Assembly: GCF_013155295.1 (NCBI RefSeq)
Contig: NZ_JABJXT010000008.1
Location: forward strand, 1-64,000
Length of the DNA: 64,000 bases
Direction: 5' to 3'
Origin: Pseudogemmobacter hezensis
GTDB lineage: Bacteria; Pseudomonadota; Alphaproteobacteria; Rhodobacterales; Rhodobacteraceae
The position numbers were made by a program, and so were the translations under genes. Positions 37,267 through 45,988 of this stretch are shown piece after piece (position 1 is the first letter of the stretch; every line of letters begins with the position of its first letter). The notes under the pieces are model-generated. The model saw only the letters and a program-made list of their open reading frames with translations. It did no database searches and had not been told where the DNA came from.

Positions 37267-38628
37267 TCAGTCCAGGGCCTCCAGTTTTGCCGCATCAAAT
37301 CCGGGCCCGGGCACCAGCTCGCAGCCTGATTTCGACATCCGCACCTCAACCCCCGCCGCGACCAGCTGCGCCTTCATCGCATCGGCTGGCGCGAAATTCT
37401 TGCTTTCCATCGCCGCCTGCCGCAAAGCGGCCAGCCGCTCGGCCCAGGGGGTCAGATCAACTCCGGCCTCACTCCAGGCCCCCATATGATCTTCCAGCAG
37501 CCCAAGCATGGCAGCCGAGGCCTTCAGCCCCGCAAGATCGCCCTCACGTGCCAGATCATGCAGGACCGCAATCGCCCCGGCAGTGTTCAGATCATCCGAG
37601 ATCACATCAATCACCCGCTGATCGGGCTGCGAGGGCGCAACGCCCTTCACCAGCCCCCGCCATTTGCGCAAAGTGCCCTCGGCCTCGCGTGCCTTCTCCA
37701 CGGTCCAGTCCATCGGCTTTTTGTAATGCGTGCCAAGATAGACCAGCCGGATCACCTCACCCGGATAGCCCTGGTCCAGCAGATCGCGCACGGTGAAGAA
37801 ATTGCCCAGGGATTTGGACATCTTCTTGCCCTCGACCTGAAGCATCTCATTGTGCATCCAGACCTTCGCGAAAGACCCATGCGGATGGGCGCAGCAGCTT
37901 TGCGCGATCTCATTCTCATGATGGGGGAATTGCAGATCCAGCCCGCCGCCGTGGATGTCGAAACTTTCGCCCAGCAACTCATATGACATGGCCGAGCATT
38001 CGATATGCCAGCCCGGACGGCCAAACCCCCAGGGGCTGTCCCAGCCTGGCACTCCAGCCTCCGAGGGCTTCCAGAGCACGAAATCCATCGGATCTTCTTT
38101 ATAGGGCGCAACCTCAACCCGCGCGCCCGCGATCATATCATCGACCGAGCGCCCCGACAGCGCCCCGTATTCCGCATAAGAGCGCACCCGGAACAGCACA
38201 TGGCCCGAGGCCTCATAGGCATGACCGCCCTGGATCAGCCCCCCGATCATCGCAATCATCGCACCGATATATTCGGTGGCGCGTGGCTCATGCGTGGGCC
38301 GCAGCGCGCCTAGCGCATCCATATCCTCATGATACCAGCCGATGGTCTCATCGGTGATGTCGCGGATCGGGCGGCCGGTCTCGGCGGCGCGGGCGTTGAT
38401 CTTGTCATCCACATCGGTGAAGTTTCGCGCGTAGGTCACCGCATCCGCACCGTAAACATGACGCAGCAGCCGGAACAGCGTGTCAAACACCACCACCGGG
38501 CGCGCATTGCCGATATGGGCGCGGTCATAAACGGTCGGGCCGCAGACATACATCGACACCTGCCCCTCGCGGAGCGGCGTGAACTCTTCCTTGCGACGCG
38601 TCTTTGAATTGGTCAGCCGGATGGTCAC
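37267..38628 (-). CDS. cysS: cysteinyl-tRNA synthetase
   Basis: Class I synthetase that charges tRNA-Cys, 453 residues. The catalytic zinc Cys lies in [11 protein letters not shown], and the HIGH-like motif reads AHIGNARP. The second zinc cluster includes WHIECSAMS and [10 protein letters not shown], and KMSKS ([11 protein letters not shown]) is intact. The C-terminal helical domain is short but complete. The ATG at 38628 is supported by the family N-terminus ([16 protein letters not shown]). It lies upstream of cimA on the same strand with the GC element between. Confidence 0.97.
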   Translation of the reverse strand: MTIRLTNSKTRRKEEFTPLREGQVSMYVCGPTVYDRAHIGNARPVVVFDTLFRLLRHVYGADAVTYARNFTDVDDKINARAAETGRPIRDITDETIGWYHEDMDALGALRPTHEPRATEYIGAMIAMIGGLIQGGHAYEASGHVLFRVRSYAEYGALSGRSVDDMIAGARVEVAPYKEDPMDFVLWKPSEAGVPGWDSPWGFGRPGWHIECSAMSYELLGESFDIHGGGLDLQFPHHENEIAQSCCAHPHGSFAKVWMHNEMLQVEGKKMSKSLGNFFTVRDLLDQGYPGEVIRLVYLGTHYKKPMDWTVEKAREAEGTLRKWRGLVKGVAPSQPDQRVIDVISDDLNTAGAIAVLHDLAREGDLAGLKASAAMLGLLEDHMGAWSEAGVDLTPWAERLAALRQAAMESKNFAPADAMKAQLVAAGVEVRMSKSGCELVPGPGFDAAKLEALD

Positions 38629-38825
38629 CAGTTTAACTCCTCGCGCGATGCTTTTCCCCGCGCGGGGCCAAGTGCTCTGTCCTGAGAATAGACGAAGCCG
38701 CCCGCGCGATCCTGGATCAGCGGTTAATGCAGCAGTCAGGGGTAATGCGCAATCCGGTCATGTGACTGGCCCCATCCTCACCTTGTTCTGTCCTGACCGG
38801 CAGCCATCTGCCCGATCATCCGCGC

Positions 38826-38861
38826 CCATTCTGGCGCATGCGCACGGATGTGCCAGAATGG
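38826..38861. repeat. 10-bp perfect inverted repeat enclosing a second palindrome
   Basis: CCATTCTGGC (38826-38835) and GCCAGAATGG (38852-38861) are perfect inverted repeats 16 bp apart. Inside lies the self-complementary GCGCATGCGC (38834-38843). It is too far from cysS for a standard operator (about 200 bp). It may be a hairpin in a transcript or a protein-binding dyad. Confidence 0.75.
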
Positions 38862-38913
38862 CAGTCCGCTGCCAAGCCATAATCGCGACGCATCCCACAG
38901 CCGAAACAGAAAC

Positions 38914-38941
38914 GGCGCCGCCTCCGCAAAGAGGCGACGCC
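38914..38941 (-). terminator. terminator after the outer-membrane protein gene
   Basis: GGCGCCGCCTC (38914-38924) pairs with GAGGCGACGCC (38931-38941), one mismatch, 6-nt loop. Read on the minus strand it runs into GTTTCTGTTTC. Confidence 0.75.
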
Positions 38942-39009
38942 GCAATTCAGACGGGATCGCCGAGCCATGATCTGCCGGGGCAAATCTGGCTCAGCCAGGC
39001 CGCCGCTGA

Positions 39010-39618
39010 TCAGAAGCGATAGTTCGCGCGGATGGCAAAGGTGCTGCCATCGAGATCAACGCCGGATTTGTCGAAATCGTCGAATTTATTGTAGAGATAC
39101 TCGGCACCGACCAGCCAGTTGTTGCCCAGGTCATAGTCATAGCCCAGACCGGCCACCCAGCCATTGTCGGAATAATCCGCGCCCGCCACGCTGGCTTTGG
39201 CCCAGGAGGCACCAGCGGTTGCATAGACCAGCGACTGGCCAAGATCATAGCCAAGCTGCAGCTTCAGGTCGGTCTTGTTTTTCAGCTTTGCGTCAACGCC
39301 ATCGTCTTTGACATCAGAGCCGGAGTAAGCGGCCTCGACACCCAGAACGGTATTGCCCAGATCCCAGCGATAGCCCAGCTGGACACCACCGATGGTGCCG
39401 TCACCGTCAAAGACCTTGCTGCCAGCAAGATCGCCCTCAAACGAGCCATAGCCGAGGCTAAGACCGCCATAGGCCCCATCCCAGTTGCCCTGGGGCGCAG
39501 CGACAACAACGGCTGGCGCAGCAACAACCAGCGGTTCATCAACCACAGTGGTCGGGCCACCGGCAAAGGCCGGGGCAGCCAGACCTGCAAGGGCGACAAC
39601 GGCTGCAAAGGTTTTCAT
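39010..39618 (-). CDS. outer-membrane beta-barrel protein
   Basis: A secreted beta-barrel of 202 residues in the opacity/OmpA-like barrel class. The signal peptide (MKTFAAVVALAGLAAPAFA) has a clear A-x-A cleavage site. The mature part shows alternating aromatic and glycine strands (YGGLSLGYGSFEG, VQLGYRWDLGN, GYDYDLGNNWLVGAEYLY) and ends in Phe (AIRANYRF), the usual C-terminal signal for barrel assembly. It stands alone, with a hairpin terminator downstream. Function beyond an outer-membrane protein cannot be given. Confidence 0.85.
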   Translation of the reverse strand: MKTFAAVVALAGLAAPAFAGGPTTVVDEPLVVAAPAVVVAAPQGNWDGAYGGLSLGYGSFEGDLAGSKVFDGDGTIGGVQLGYRWDLGNTVLGVEAAYSGSDVKDDGVDAKLKNKTDLKLQLGYDLGQSLVYATAGASWAKASVAGADYSDNGWVAGLGYDYDLGNNWLVGAEYLYNKFDDFDKSGVDLDGSTFAIRANYRF

Positions 39619-39830
39619 CGTTCACTCTCCATTGTTTCACGTCGCTGCAGCTACTTCCGCAATCAGCGCGTGTCGTCGAGAGAGGTGATCCTCTTTTGCG
39701 GTCCGCACAAGCGGGCCTCACCGGGACGTGAATGCTGCGCGATCTGGCGTGAACTGTTCGGTTCAGTTTCGGCCAGATCCCGCCGATCGGGCGGCACAAT
39801 CCGGCGGATTTCCCGCAGGTTCTGACGGCC

Positions 39831-41654
39831 CTATTCGTCGCGGGCCGCCAGATCCAGCCATTCTTCCTCAGCCGATGCCAGGCTCTGCTGACGCTCGGCC
39901 AGCATTTCGCTGGCTTTGCGGAACTTGACGGGCTCACGCTCAAACAAATCGGGCTGGGCCAGCAATTCCTCGATCCGGGTGATCTCTGTCGCCAGTTTTT
40001 CAATCACGCCTGGCAGGTCGGCCAGCCGCTTTTTCTCGGTAAAGCTCAGCGCCGAGGCTGGCTTTGCGCTGGCCACAGGGCTGGCCACAGCTTTCGCCGC
40101 CGATGCGGGTTTGGCCGCGGGGGTATCCGCGCTTTGCTGCGCCAAAGACGGACGCTGGCTGACGTAATCCGACCAGCCGCCCGGATAGGCCGTAACCCGC
40201 CCGCCGCCTTCCATCGCCACCGTGGTCGTCGCCACCCGGTCGATGAAATCGCGGTCATGGCTGACCAGCAGAACCGTGCCGTCAAACTCGCCCAGGATGT
40301 CCTGCAGCAGATCCAGCGTTTCGACATCCAGATCGTTGGTAGGTTCATCCATTATCAGAAGATTGGACGGCAAGGCCATGATTTTGGCCAGCAAAAGCCG
40401 CGCCTTCTCGCCCCCTGACAGGGATCGCACCGGGGCCCGCGCCTGGGCGTCATCAAAGAGGAACTCTTTCAGATAGCCGACCACATGCTTTGGCACGCCC
40501 CGCACCATCACCTGGTCAGAGGCCCCAGACACCGCCATCAGCGGATCGCCGGTCAGGTTCTCCCACAGGGTGGCATTGGGATCGAGGCGTGAGCGGGTCT
40601 GGTCGAAAACCGCGATCTCCAGGCTGGTGCCCAACGTCACCGTGCCCGCATCGGGCGCGATCTCTCCGGTCAGCAGTTTCAGCAGCGTGGTCTTGCCCAC
40701 CCCGTTCGGCCCGACAAAGGCCACCCGGTCGCCGCGCTGCACCCGCAGATCGAAATCGCGGACGATGGTCTTGCCCTCAAAGGCCTTGCTCAGCCCGACC
40801 GCCTCAACCACCCGCTTGCCCGAGACCGGGCCGCTTTCCAGCGCCATCGCGGCGGTGCCCTGACGGCGGATCTGCGAGGCCCGCTCTTCGCGCAGCGCCG
40901 CCAGCGCCCGCACCCGGCCCTGATTGCGCTTGCGCCGCGCCGAGATGCCCTCAACCGCCCATTTCGCCTCGGCCTTGATCTTGCGGTCCAGCTTGTGGCG
41001 CGCCTCATCCTCTTCGGCCCAGATCGTCTCGCGCCAGTCCTCGAAGCCTTCAAACCCTGCCTCACGCCTGCGCACTTCGCTGCGATCGATCCACAGGGTG
41101 GCGCGGGTCAGCGCCTTCAGGAACGCGCGGTCGTGGCTGATCAGCACGAAGGCCGCCCGCGTGTCGCGCAGCTCATTTTCCAGCCATTCGATGGCCTGAA
41201 TGTCCAGGTGGTTGGTCGGCTCGTCCAGCAGCATCAGCTCTGGCGCCTCGGCCAGCAGCTTCGCCAGCGCCGCGCGCCGCTTTTCCCCGCCCGAGGCGGT
41301 GGCAACCGGAACCGCAGGGTCGAATTTCAGCCCTTCCGCCACCGCATACAGCCGCCAGCTCTCATCCTCGGGCAGACGCGAGGCCGCGAAATCGCCCAAA
41401 GTCTCATAGCCCGACAGATCCGGGTCTTGCTCCATATAGCCGACGGTGGTTCCGGCAGAGACCACGACAGAGCCTTTATCCGGCTCAACAATCCCGGCCA
41501 TCACCTTCATAAGAGTGGATTTTCCCGACCCATTGCGCCCGACCAGCGCCACCCGGTCACCGGGCTGAACGGTCAGCGAAAGATCATCGAATACCGGATT
41601 GCCGCCGAAAGTCAGCGAAATCCCCGAAAGCTGAAGAAGAGGTGCACGTGCCAT
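39831..41654 (-). CDS. uup: ABC-F ATPase (Uup-like)
   Basis: A soluble duplicated ATPase of 607 residues acting on ribosomes or DNA structure, with no transmembrane domain. Two nucleotide domains: Walker A GRNGSGKST and GPNGVGKTT, signatures TASGGEKRRAAL and SLSGGEKARLLL, Walker B LMLLDEPTNHLDI and LIMDEPTNDLDV. The interdomain linker (RHKLDRKIKAEAKWA) and the C-terminal coiled-coil region (FTEKKRLADLPGVIEKL) fit Uup rather than EttA. The Ala/Lys/Pro stretch before the coiled coil is low complexity. Confidence 0.9.
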   Translation of the reverse strand: MARAPLLQLSGISLTFGGNPVFDDLSLTVQPGDRVALVGRNGSGKSTLMKVMAGIVEPDKGSVVVSAGTTVGYMEQDPDLSGYETLGDFAASRLPEDESWRLYAVAEGLKFDPAVPVATASGGEKRRAALAKLLAEAPELMLLDEPTNHLDIQAIEWLENELRDTRAAFVLISHDRAFLKALTRATLWIDRSEVRRREAGFEGFEDWRETIWAEEDEARHKLDRKIKAEAKWAVEGISARRKRNQGRVRALAALREERASQIRRQGTAAMALESGPVSGKRVVEAVGLSKAFEGKTIVRDFDLRVQRGDRVAFVGPNGVGKTTLLKLLTGEIAPDAGTVTLGTSLEIAVFDQTRSRLDPNATLWENLTGDPLMAVSGASDQVMVRGVPKHVVGYLKEFLFDDAQARAPVRSLSGGEKARLLLAKIMALPSNLLIMDEPTNDLDVETLDLLQDILGEFDGTVLLVSHDRDFIDRVATTTVAMEGGGRVTAYPGGWSDYVSQRPSLAQQSADTPAAKPASAAKAVASPVASAKPASALSFTEKKRLADLPGVIEKLATEITRIEELLAQPDLFEREPVKFRKASEMLAERQQSLASAEEEWLDLAARDE

Positions 41655-41837
41655 GCCTCTCCGCTAGTCGCCGCCCCGGTCGCCGTCAACGGCTGTTTTG
41701 TGCATGGCTGCGCCTGCGGAGGGTGATCCATGTCGCAAACACGCCGCGAACAGGTCGCAACCTGACGCTTACCGCCCTTGCCATGGCCCGCGCCCAGGCT
41801 AGAACCAATCCTGCGCGTGAGAGCAAAGGCCAATCCC

Positions 41838-43874
41838 ATGTCACAAGACGCACTCGTCATTTTCACCCCCTCGGGCAAGCGCGGCCGTTTCCCGCATGGC
41901 ACCCCGGTGCTGCAGGCGGCCCGATCCTTAGGCGTGGATCTCGATTCTGTCTGCGGCGGACGGGGGATCTGCTCAAAATGCCAGATCACCCCTGGCTATG
42001 GCGAGTTTCCCAAACATGGCGTGACCGTCGCCGCCGATGCGCTGTCTGAATGGAACGCGGTCGAGGACCGTTATAACCGCATCCGGGGCCTGGCTGATGG
42101 GCGCAGGCTTGGCTGTCAGGCCAAGGTGATGGGCGATGTGGTGATCGACGTGCCGCCCGAAAGCCAGGTCCATAAGCAGGTGATCCGCAAATCTGCGACC
42201 GAGCGTGAGATTGCCATGGATCCGGCCACCCGCAGCTTTTACGTCGAGGTTGAAGAGCCCGATATGCATGTGCCGACCGGCGACTTTGAACGCCTGGCCC
42301 GCGCATTGAAAGAACAATGGAATATCAATGGGATCACGGCTGATCTTTCCATTCTGCGCAAACTGCAGCCTGTCTTGCGCAAGGGCGAATGGAAGGTCAC
42401 GGCGGTTGTGAACCAGGGCAATCACGATGAAAGCCATCGCCTGCTTGAGATCTTCCCCGGCTATTCCGAGGCGCCCCTTTACGGCCTGGCGGTCGATCTG
42501 GGCTCGACCACCATCGCCGCCCATCTTTGCGATCTGTCCACGGGCAAGGTGCTGGCCTCTTCGGGGCTGATGAACCCGCAGATCCGCTTTGGCGAGGATC
42601 TGATGAGCCGCGTCTCTTATGCGATGATGAACCCCGGCGGCGATGTCGAGATGACAAAAGCCGTGCGTGAGGCGGTGAACAGCCTGGTCTTGTCGATCGC
42701 GCAGGAGGCCGGGATCTCTGCCTCGCAAATCTATGAAATGGTTATCGTTTTCAATCCGGTCATGCATCACCTTTTCCTCGGCATCGACCCGGTCGAGCTG
42801 GGCCAGGCCCCCTTTGCGCTGGCCACCTCGGATTCGCTGTCGCTGGATGCGCGGGCGCTGGATCTGACCGCGATGAACCACAATGCGCGGGTCTATGTGC
42901 TGCCCTGTATCGCGGGCCATGTGGGTGCCGATGCGGCAGCGGTGGCTTTGTCGGAAGAACCGAACAAATCCAAAGACATGGTGCTTATAGTTGATGTAGG
43001 CACCAATGCCGAGATCCTGCTTGGAAATGAGAAACGCGTGCTGGCCTGCTCGTCCCCGACCGGGCCTGCTTTTGAAGGCGCGCAGATCTCTTCCGGGCAA
43101 CGCGCCGCGCCAGGTGCGATTGAGCGGATCACCATTGATCCCCTGACCAAAGAGCCGCGCTTCCGGGTGATCGGTGTTGATCTGTGGTCGGATGAGGCGG
43201 GCTTTGCCGAGGCGGTCGCGAAAACCGGGATCAGCGGCATCTGCGGCTCTGGCATTATCGAGGCGGTGGCCGAGATGCGGATGGCGGGCCTGCTGGATGC
43301 AAGCGGGCTGATCGGCAGCCCCGAGCAAACCGGAACCCTGCGCTCTGAGGCCAATGGGCGCACCTTCTCTTACCTGATCCATGACGGCTCTGAACAGGGC
43401 GGGCCCAGGATCACTGTAACACAGGGCGATATCCGCGCGATTCAACTGGCAAAATCGGCGCTTTACGCCGGAGCGAAGCTGTTGATGGATGAGATGGGGG
43501 TCGAGCATGTCGACCGGGTGACTCTGGCCGGGGCCTTCGGCGCCCATATCTCGCCCAAACATGCGATGGTGCTGGGGATGATCCCGGATGTGCCGCTGGA
43601 AAAGGTCACCTCGGCCGGGAATGCGGCGGGCACCGGGGCGCGGATCGCGCTGTTGAACCGCGCGGCCCGCGATCAGATCGAGGCCACCGTGCACCAGATC
43701 CACAAGGTGGAAACGGCAATCGAGCCGCGCTTTCAGGAACATTTCGTCAATGCCAGCGCGATCCCGAATGCGGTTGATACCTTCCCCGAGCTGGCGAAGG
43801 TCGTCACCCTGCCCGATCTGTCCTTCAATACCGGCGGCAGCGGAGATGGCGGGCGCAGGCGGCGGCGCGGCTGA
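41838..43874 (+). CDS. ferredoxin-ASKHA protein, corrinoid activation type (RACo/RamA-like)
   Basis: A 678-residue fusion. An N-terminal 2Fe-2S domain has Cys39, Cys45 and Cys48 (VCGGRGICSKC) plus Cys93 (RRLGCQAK), the plant-type spacing. After a linker comes an ASKHA ATPase-like domain of the DUF4445 family (YGLAVDLGSTTIAAHLCDL, DVGTNAEILLGN, ICGSGIIEAVAEM, GAFGAHISPKHA). Such proteins reductively reactivate corrinoid methyltransferases with ATP. No methyltransferase or corrinoid protein is beside it, so its client must lie elsewhere. The ATG at 41838 (MSQDALVIFTPSG) is chosen over 41778. The C-terminus is a basic GGRRRRRG tail. Confidence 0.85.
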   Translation: MSQDALVIFTPSGKRGRFPHGTPVLQAARSLGVDLDSVCGGRGICSKCQITPGYGEFPKHGVTVAADALSEWNAVEDRYNRIRGLADGRRLGCQAKVMGDVVIDVPPESQVHKQVIRKSATEREIAMDPATRSFYVEVEEPDMHVPTGDFERLARALKEQWNINGITADLSILRKLQPVLRKGEWKVTAVVNQGNHDESHRLLEIFPGYSEAPLYGLAVDLGSTTIAAHLCDLSTGKVLASSGLMNPQIRFGEDLMSRVSYAMMNPGGDVEMTKAVREAVNSLVLSIAQEAGISASQIYEMVIVFNPVMHHLFLGIDPVELGQAPFALATSDSLSLDARALDLTAMNHNARVYVLPCIAGHVGADAAAVALSEEPNKSKDMVLIVDVGTNAEILLGNEKRVLACSSPTGPAFEGAQISSGQRAAPGAIERITIDPLTKEPRFRVIGVDLWSDEAGFAEAVAKTGISGICGSGIIEAVAEMRMAGLLDASGLIGSPEQTGTLRSEANGRTFSYLIHDGSEQGGPRITVTQGDIRAIQLAKSALYAGAKLLMDEMGVEHVDRVTLAGAFGAHISPKHAMVLGMIPDVPLEKVTSAGNAAGTGARIALLNRAARDQIEATVHQIHKVETAIEPRFQEHFVNASAIPNAVDTFPELAKVVTLPDLSFNTGGSGDGGRRRRRG

Positions 43875-43941
43875 TCTCTGCGCCCACATCGCAAAGTGAG
43901 GCTTGCACTTGGCCACGACTGCGGCTATTCGGGCTTTGTGC

Positions 43942-44015
43942 GCGGGCGTAGCTTAATGGTAAAGCTCCTGGTTCCCAACCAGATGACGAGGGTTCGATTC
44001 CCTTCGCCCGCTCCA
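43942..44015 (+). tRNA. tRNA-Gly (CCC anticodon)
   Basis: A 74-nt cloverleaf including encoded CCA. The acceptor stem GCGGGCG (43942-43948) pairs with CGCCCGC (44005-44011); the D region is AGCTTAATGGTAAAGCT; the anticodon loop is TTCCCAA, giving anticodon CCC; and the T arm is GAGGGTTCGATTCCCTT. It reads GGG codons. It stands alone, 67 bp after the ASKHA gene. Confidence 0.95.
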
Positions 44016-44383
44016 TATCCTCAGACGATAAATTAGACGATAAATTTCTGAATTGCGAAACAGAGACAGCCTGTTTCGCAAGAAATCTGATGTGAAATCA
44101 TCTCTGGCATTCGCAAGGCCAGGGCCAGCCTGCCAGCCCCTGGCCAGCCCCCTGCCAACCGCTGCCAATCCCTGCGCGTGATCCTCTTTGCAGGGCCTCA
44201 TCGAAAAACCGCCCAGCAATCGGCCGCCCGTCCATTTTAGAAAGGGGCCGCAAGGCGCAGGTTTGATGCTGCGCGGAAGCCCTGCGGGCCTGCCTTTCTG
44301 GTCCGGCGTTGCATCACGCGGCCTCAGCGGGCAAACTGACCGGCCCAGCCCTTACTGGCACAAACAGATGAGAGACGTGTTTT
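44016..44383. other. 368-bp gene-free region downstream of tRNA-Gly
   Basis: It holds a 12-bp tandem repeat (44023-44046), a perfect 11-bp hairpin TTGCGAAACAG/CTGTTTCGCAA (44053-44081) that may terminate the tRNA transcript, and a low-complexity run of CTGCCAxCC-type motifs (about 44120-44175). The stretch after tRNA-Gly is AT-richer than its neighbours. No integrase or second tRNA 3' copy is visible, so it is not a proven island junction. Confidence 0.6.
44023..44046. repeat. 12-bp tandem duplication next to tRNA-Gly
   Basis: AGACGATAAATT occurs twice without a gap (44023-44034 and 44035-44046), eight bases beyond the tRNA 3' end. Confidence 0.9.
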
Positions 44384-45613
44384 ATGAGCAACCTCCGGGC
44401 CATCGCGGTCGATAACCCGTGGATCGAAACCATTTTCTGGCTGGCGCTGCTGCTGCTTGCGGCCGCTTTTGTGAATTACGTCGTAAAAGTCGCATTGGTA
44501 CGGATCCTTCATCGGCTGATCGGGGCGTTTCATTTTCTGCAGGGCGCTGAGGTCGTCCGGTCAGGGGTGATTGCAAGGATCGCCAATGCGGCCCCCGCGC
44601 TGGTCATCTCGGTCGGGATCGTTCAGGTGCCCGGACTGCCTGCAGCCGTGGCCACTGTCATCGGCAATGTGGCCAATGCCTTCATCATCCTGGTGTTCGC
44701 CATGGCGATCTCGGCGGCGCTTGGGCTGTTCCATACGATCTGGAACCGGCGTCAGGACGGCAATGGCCGCTCGATCAAGGGATATGTCCAGGTCGCGACA
44801 ATTGCTGTTTATGGCATCGCCGCCATTTTGATGGTCGCTGCAGTTATCGACCGATCCCCGATGATCCTCTTGTCCGGTCTGGGCGCGCTGACCGCGGTGC
44901 TGATCCTTGTGTTTCAGGATACGCTGCTGTCGCTGGTTGCCTCGGTTCAGATCAGCTCTACCGATATGGTCAAGGTCGGCGACTGGATCGAAATGCCGGC
45001 GCAGAATGCCGATGGGGATGTTATCGAAATCGCCCTGCACACCGTCAAGGTGCAGAACTGGGACAAGACGATCACCACGGTGCCGATCCGCAACCTGGTG
45101 ACCCAGCCCTTCAAAAACTGGCGTGGCATGCAAGAGTCCGGCGGTCGCCGGATCAAGCGTGCGATTAACATCGACCAGAACACCATTCGCTATCTGACAG
45201 ATGACGAACTGCGCAACCTGCAGCAGATGAAGCCGATCCGGGCCTATATCGAACGCAAGACCCGCGAATTGTCTGAGTGGAACGCCCTGCTGGAACCCGC
45301 AGATGCCAGCGTAAACCGTCGTCGTCTGACGAATATCGGCACCTTTCGCGCCTATGTCGAAAGCTATCTGAAGGCGCATTCGCTGCTGCGGCAGGATATG
45401 ACAATGATCGTGCGCCAGCTTCCGCCAGAGGCCAACGGCCTGCCAATCGAGATATATTGCTTCACCGATACGATCGCCTGGGTCGCCTATGAAGCAATTC
45501 AATCCGATATCTTCGACCATCTCTATGGCGTGCTTCCCGAATTCGGCCTGGCGGTATTCCAGGCGCCTTCGGGCAGCGATTTCAGAACCCTGTCGGCAAG
45601 CGAAGAGGCGTAG
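44384..45613 (+). CDS. mechanosensitive channel of the MscS family (YbdG-like)
   Basis: A 409-residue MscS-superfamily channel that releases solutes on hypo-osmotic shock. Five hydrophobic helices are visible within residues 1-190, the last being the pore-lining MscS helix (LLSGLGALTAVLILVFQDTLLSL region, about 166-188). The beta domain follows with VGDWIEMP and VKVQNWDKTITTVPIRNLV. The large C-terminal cytoplasmic part (about 260-400) and the length match E. coli YbdG. A strong hairpin terminator follows. It is not linked functionally to rpoH, which has its own upstream region. Confidence 0.88.
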   Translation: MSNLRAIAVDNPWIETIFWLALLLLAAAFVNYVVKVALVRILHRLIGAFHFLQGAEVVRSGVIARIANAAPALVISVGIVQVPGLPAAVATVIGNVANAFIILVFAMAISAALGLFHTIWNRRQDGNGRSIKGYVQVATIAVYGIAAILMVAAVIDRSPMILLSGLGALTAVLILVFQDTLLSLVASVQISSTDMVKVGDWIEMPAQNADGDVIEIALHTVKVQNWDKTITTVPIRNLVTQPFKNWRGMQESGGRRIKRAINIDQNTIRYLTDDELRNLQQMKPIRAYIERKTRELSEWNALLEPADASVNRRRLTNIGTFRAYVESYLKAHSLLRQDMTMIVRQLPPEANGLPIEIYCFTDTIAWVAYEAIQSDIFDHLYGVLPEFGLAVFQAPSGSDFRTLSASEEA

Positions 45614-45988
45614 ATCCTTTGCAAAATCCCTCAGCCGGCCCCACCGCAGCAGGCCGGCTGAGGAAAAGGCCAGGCCTGATCAAGGCAATGTGAGGGCCAG
45701 GGTCAGGGCCTGAAGCCGCCCCTTGCGAAAAAGGGGATTACCACGCCGATCCCCCGGCCCTTGCTGCAGGAAACCCAGTCGCGACAGAGCCTTAACTTCG
45801 ACGGGGATTGCCGCGGCCCTGGTGACATTCACGTGAACCCTCTGTCACAAACCTTTCAGCCCGCGCCCCCGCTTCCCATGTCACCTTCATCTTTCGTTGA
45901 CCCATCTCTTGTAACGAGTGAGGGTGAACCATAAGTGAAGCGGTTCTCCGGGGGCTAATGGCACCGGAAGAAGAAACAGGGGGCAGAC
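45614..45988. other. 375-bp intergenic region upstream of rpoH
   Basis: The left part holds the MscS terminator (45629-45663). The right part is the rpoH leader, with a 10-bp palindrome TTCACGTGAA (45828-45837), a TTGACC (about 45898-45903) that could be a -35 element, and a purine-rich ribosome site (GGGGGCAG) before the rpoH ATG. No coding frame is supported. Confidence 0.55.
45629..45663 (+). terminator. terminator after the MscS-type channel gene
   Basis: A perfect 12-bp stem CCTCAGCCGGCC/GGCCGGCTGAGG with an 11-nt loop, 15 bp after the stop. AAAA follows rather than a T run on the plus strand. Confidence 0.7.

Larger units (their letters stand above)
38629..39009. other. 381-bp intergenic region between cysS and an outer-membrane protein gene
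   Basis: I see no convincing coding frame. It holds the promoter side of cysS, a 10-bp perfect inverted repeat at 38826-38861 and the outer-membrane-protein gene's terminator hairpin at 38914-38941. A further imperfect stem, CGCGCGATG/CCCGCGCGG, lies just upstream of cysS (about 38643-38665). Confidence 0.6.

Noticed and set aside
41973-43916. 647-residue open frame on the minus strand
   Set aside because: Antisense to the ASKHA protein, with shadow-type composition and no ribosome site.
43825-44016. Small minus-strand frame with GIEPSSSGWEPGALPLSYARA
   Set aside because: It is the antisense translation of the tRNA-Gly gene, a well-known false annotation.
44016-44383. Genomic island attachment site at tRNA-Gly
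   Set aside because: No integrase, no repeated tRNA 3' end and only housekeeping genes to the right. Kept only as a low-key finding.
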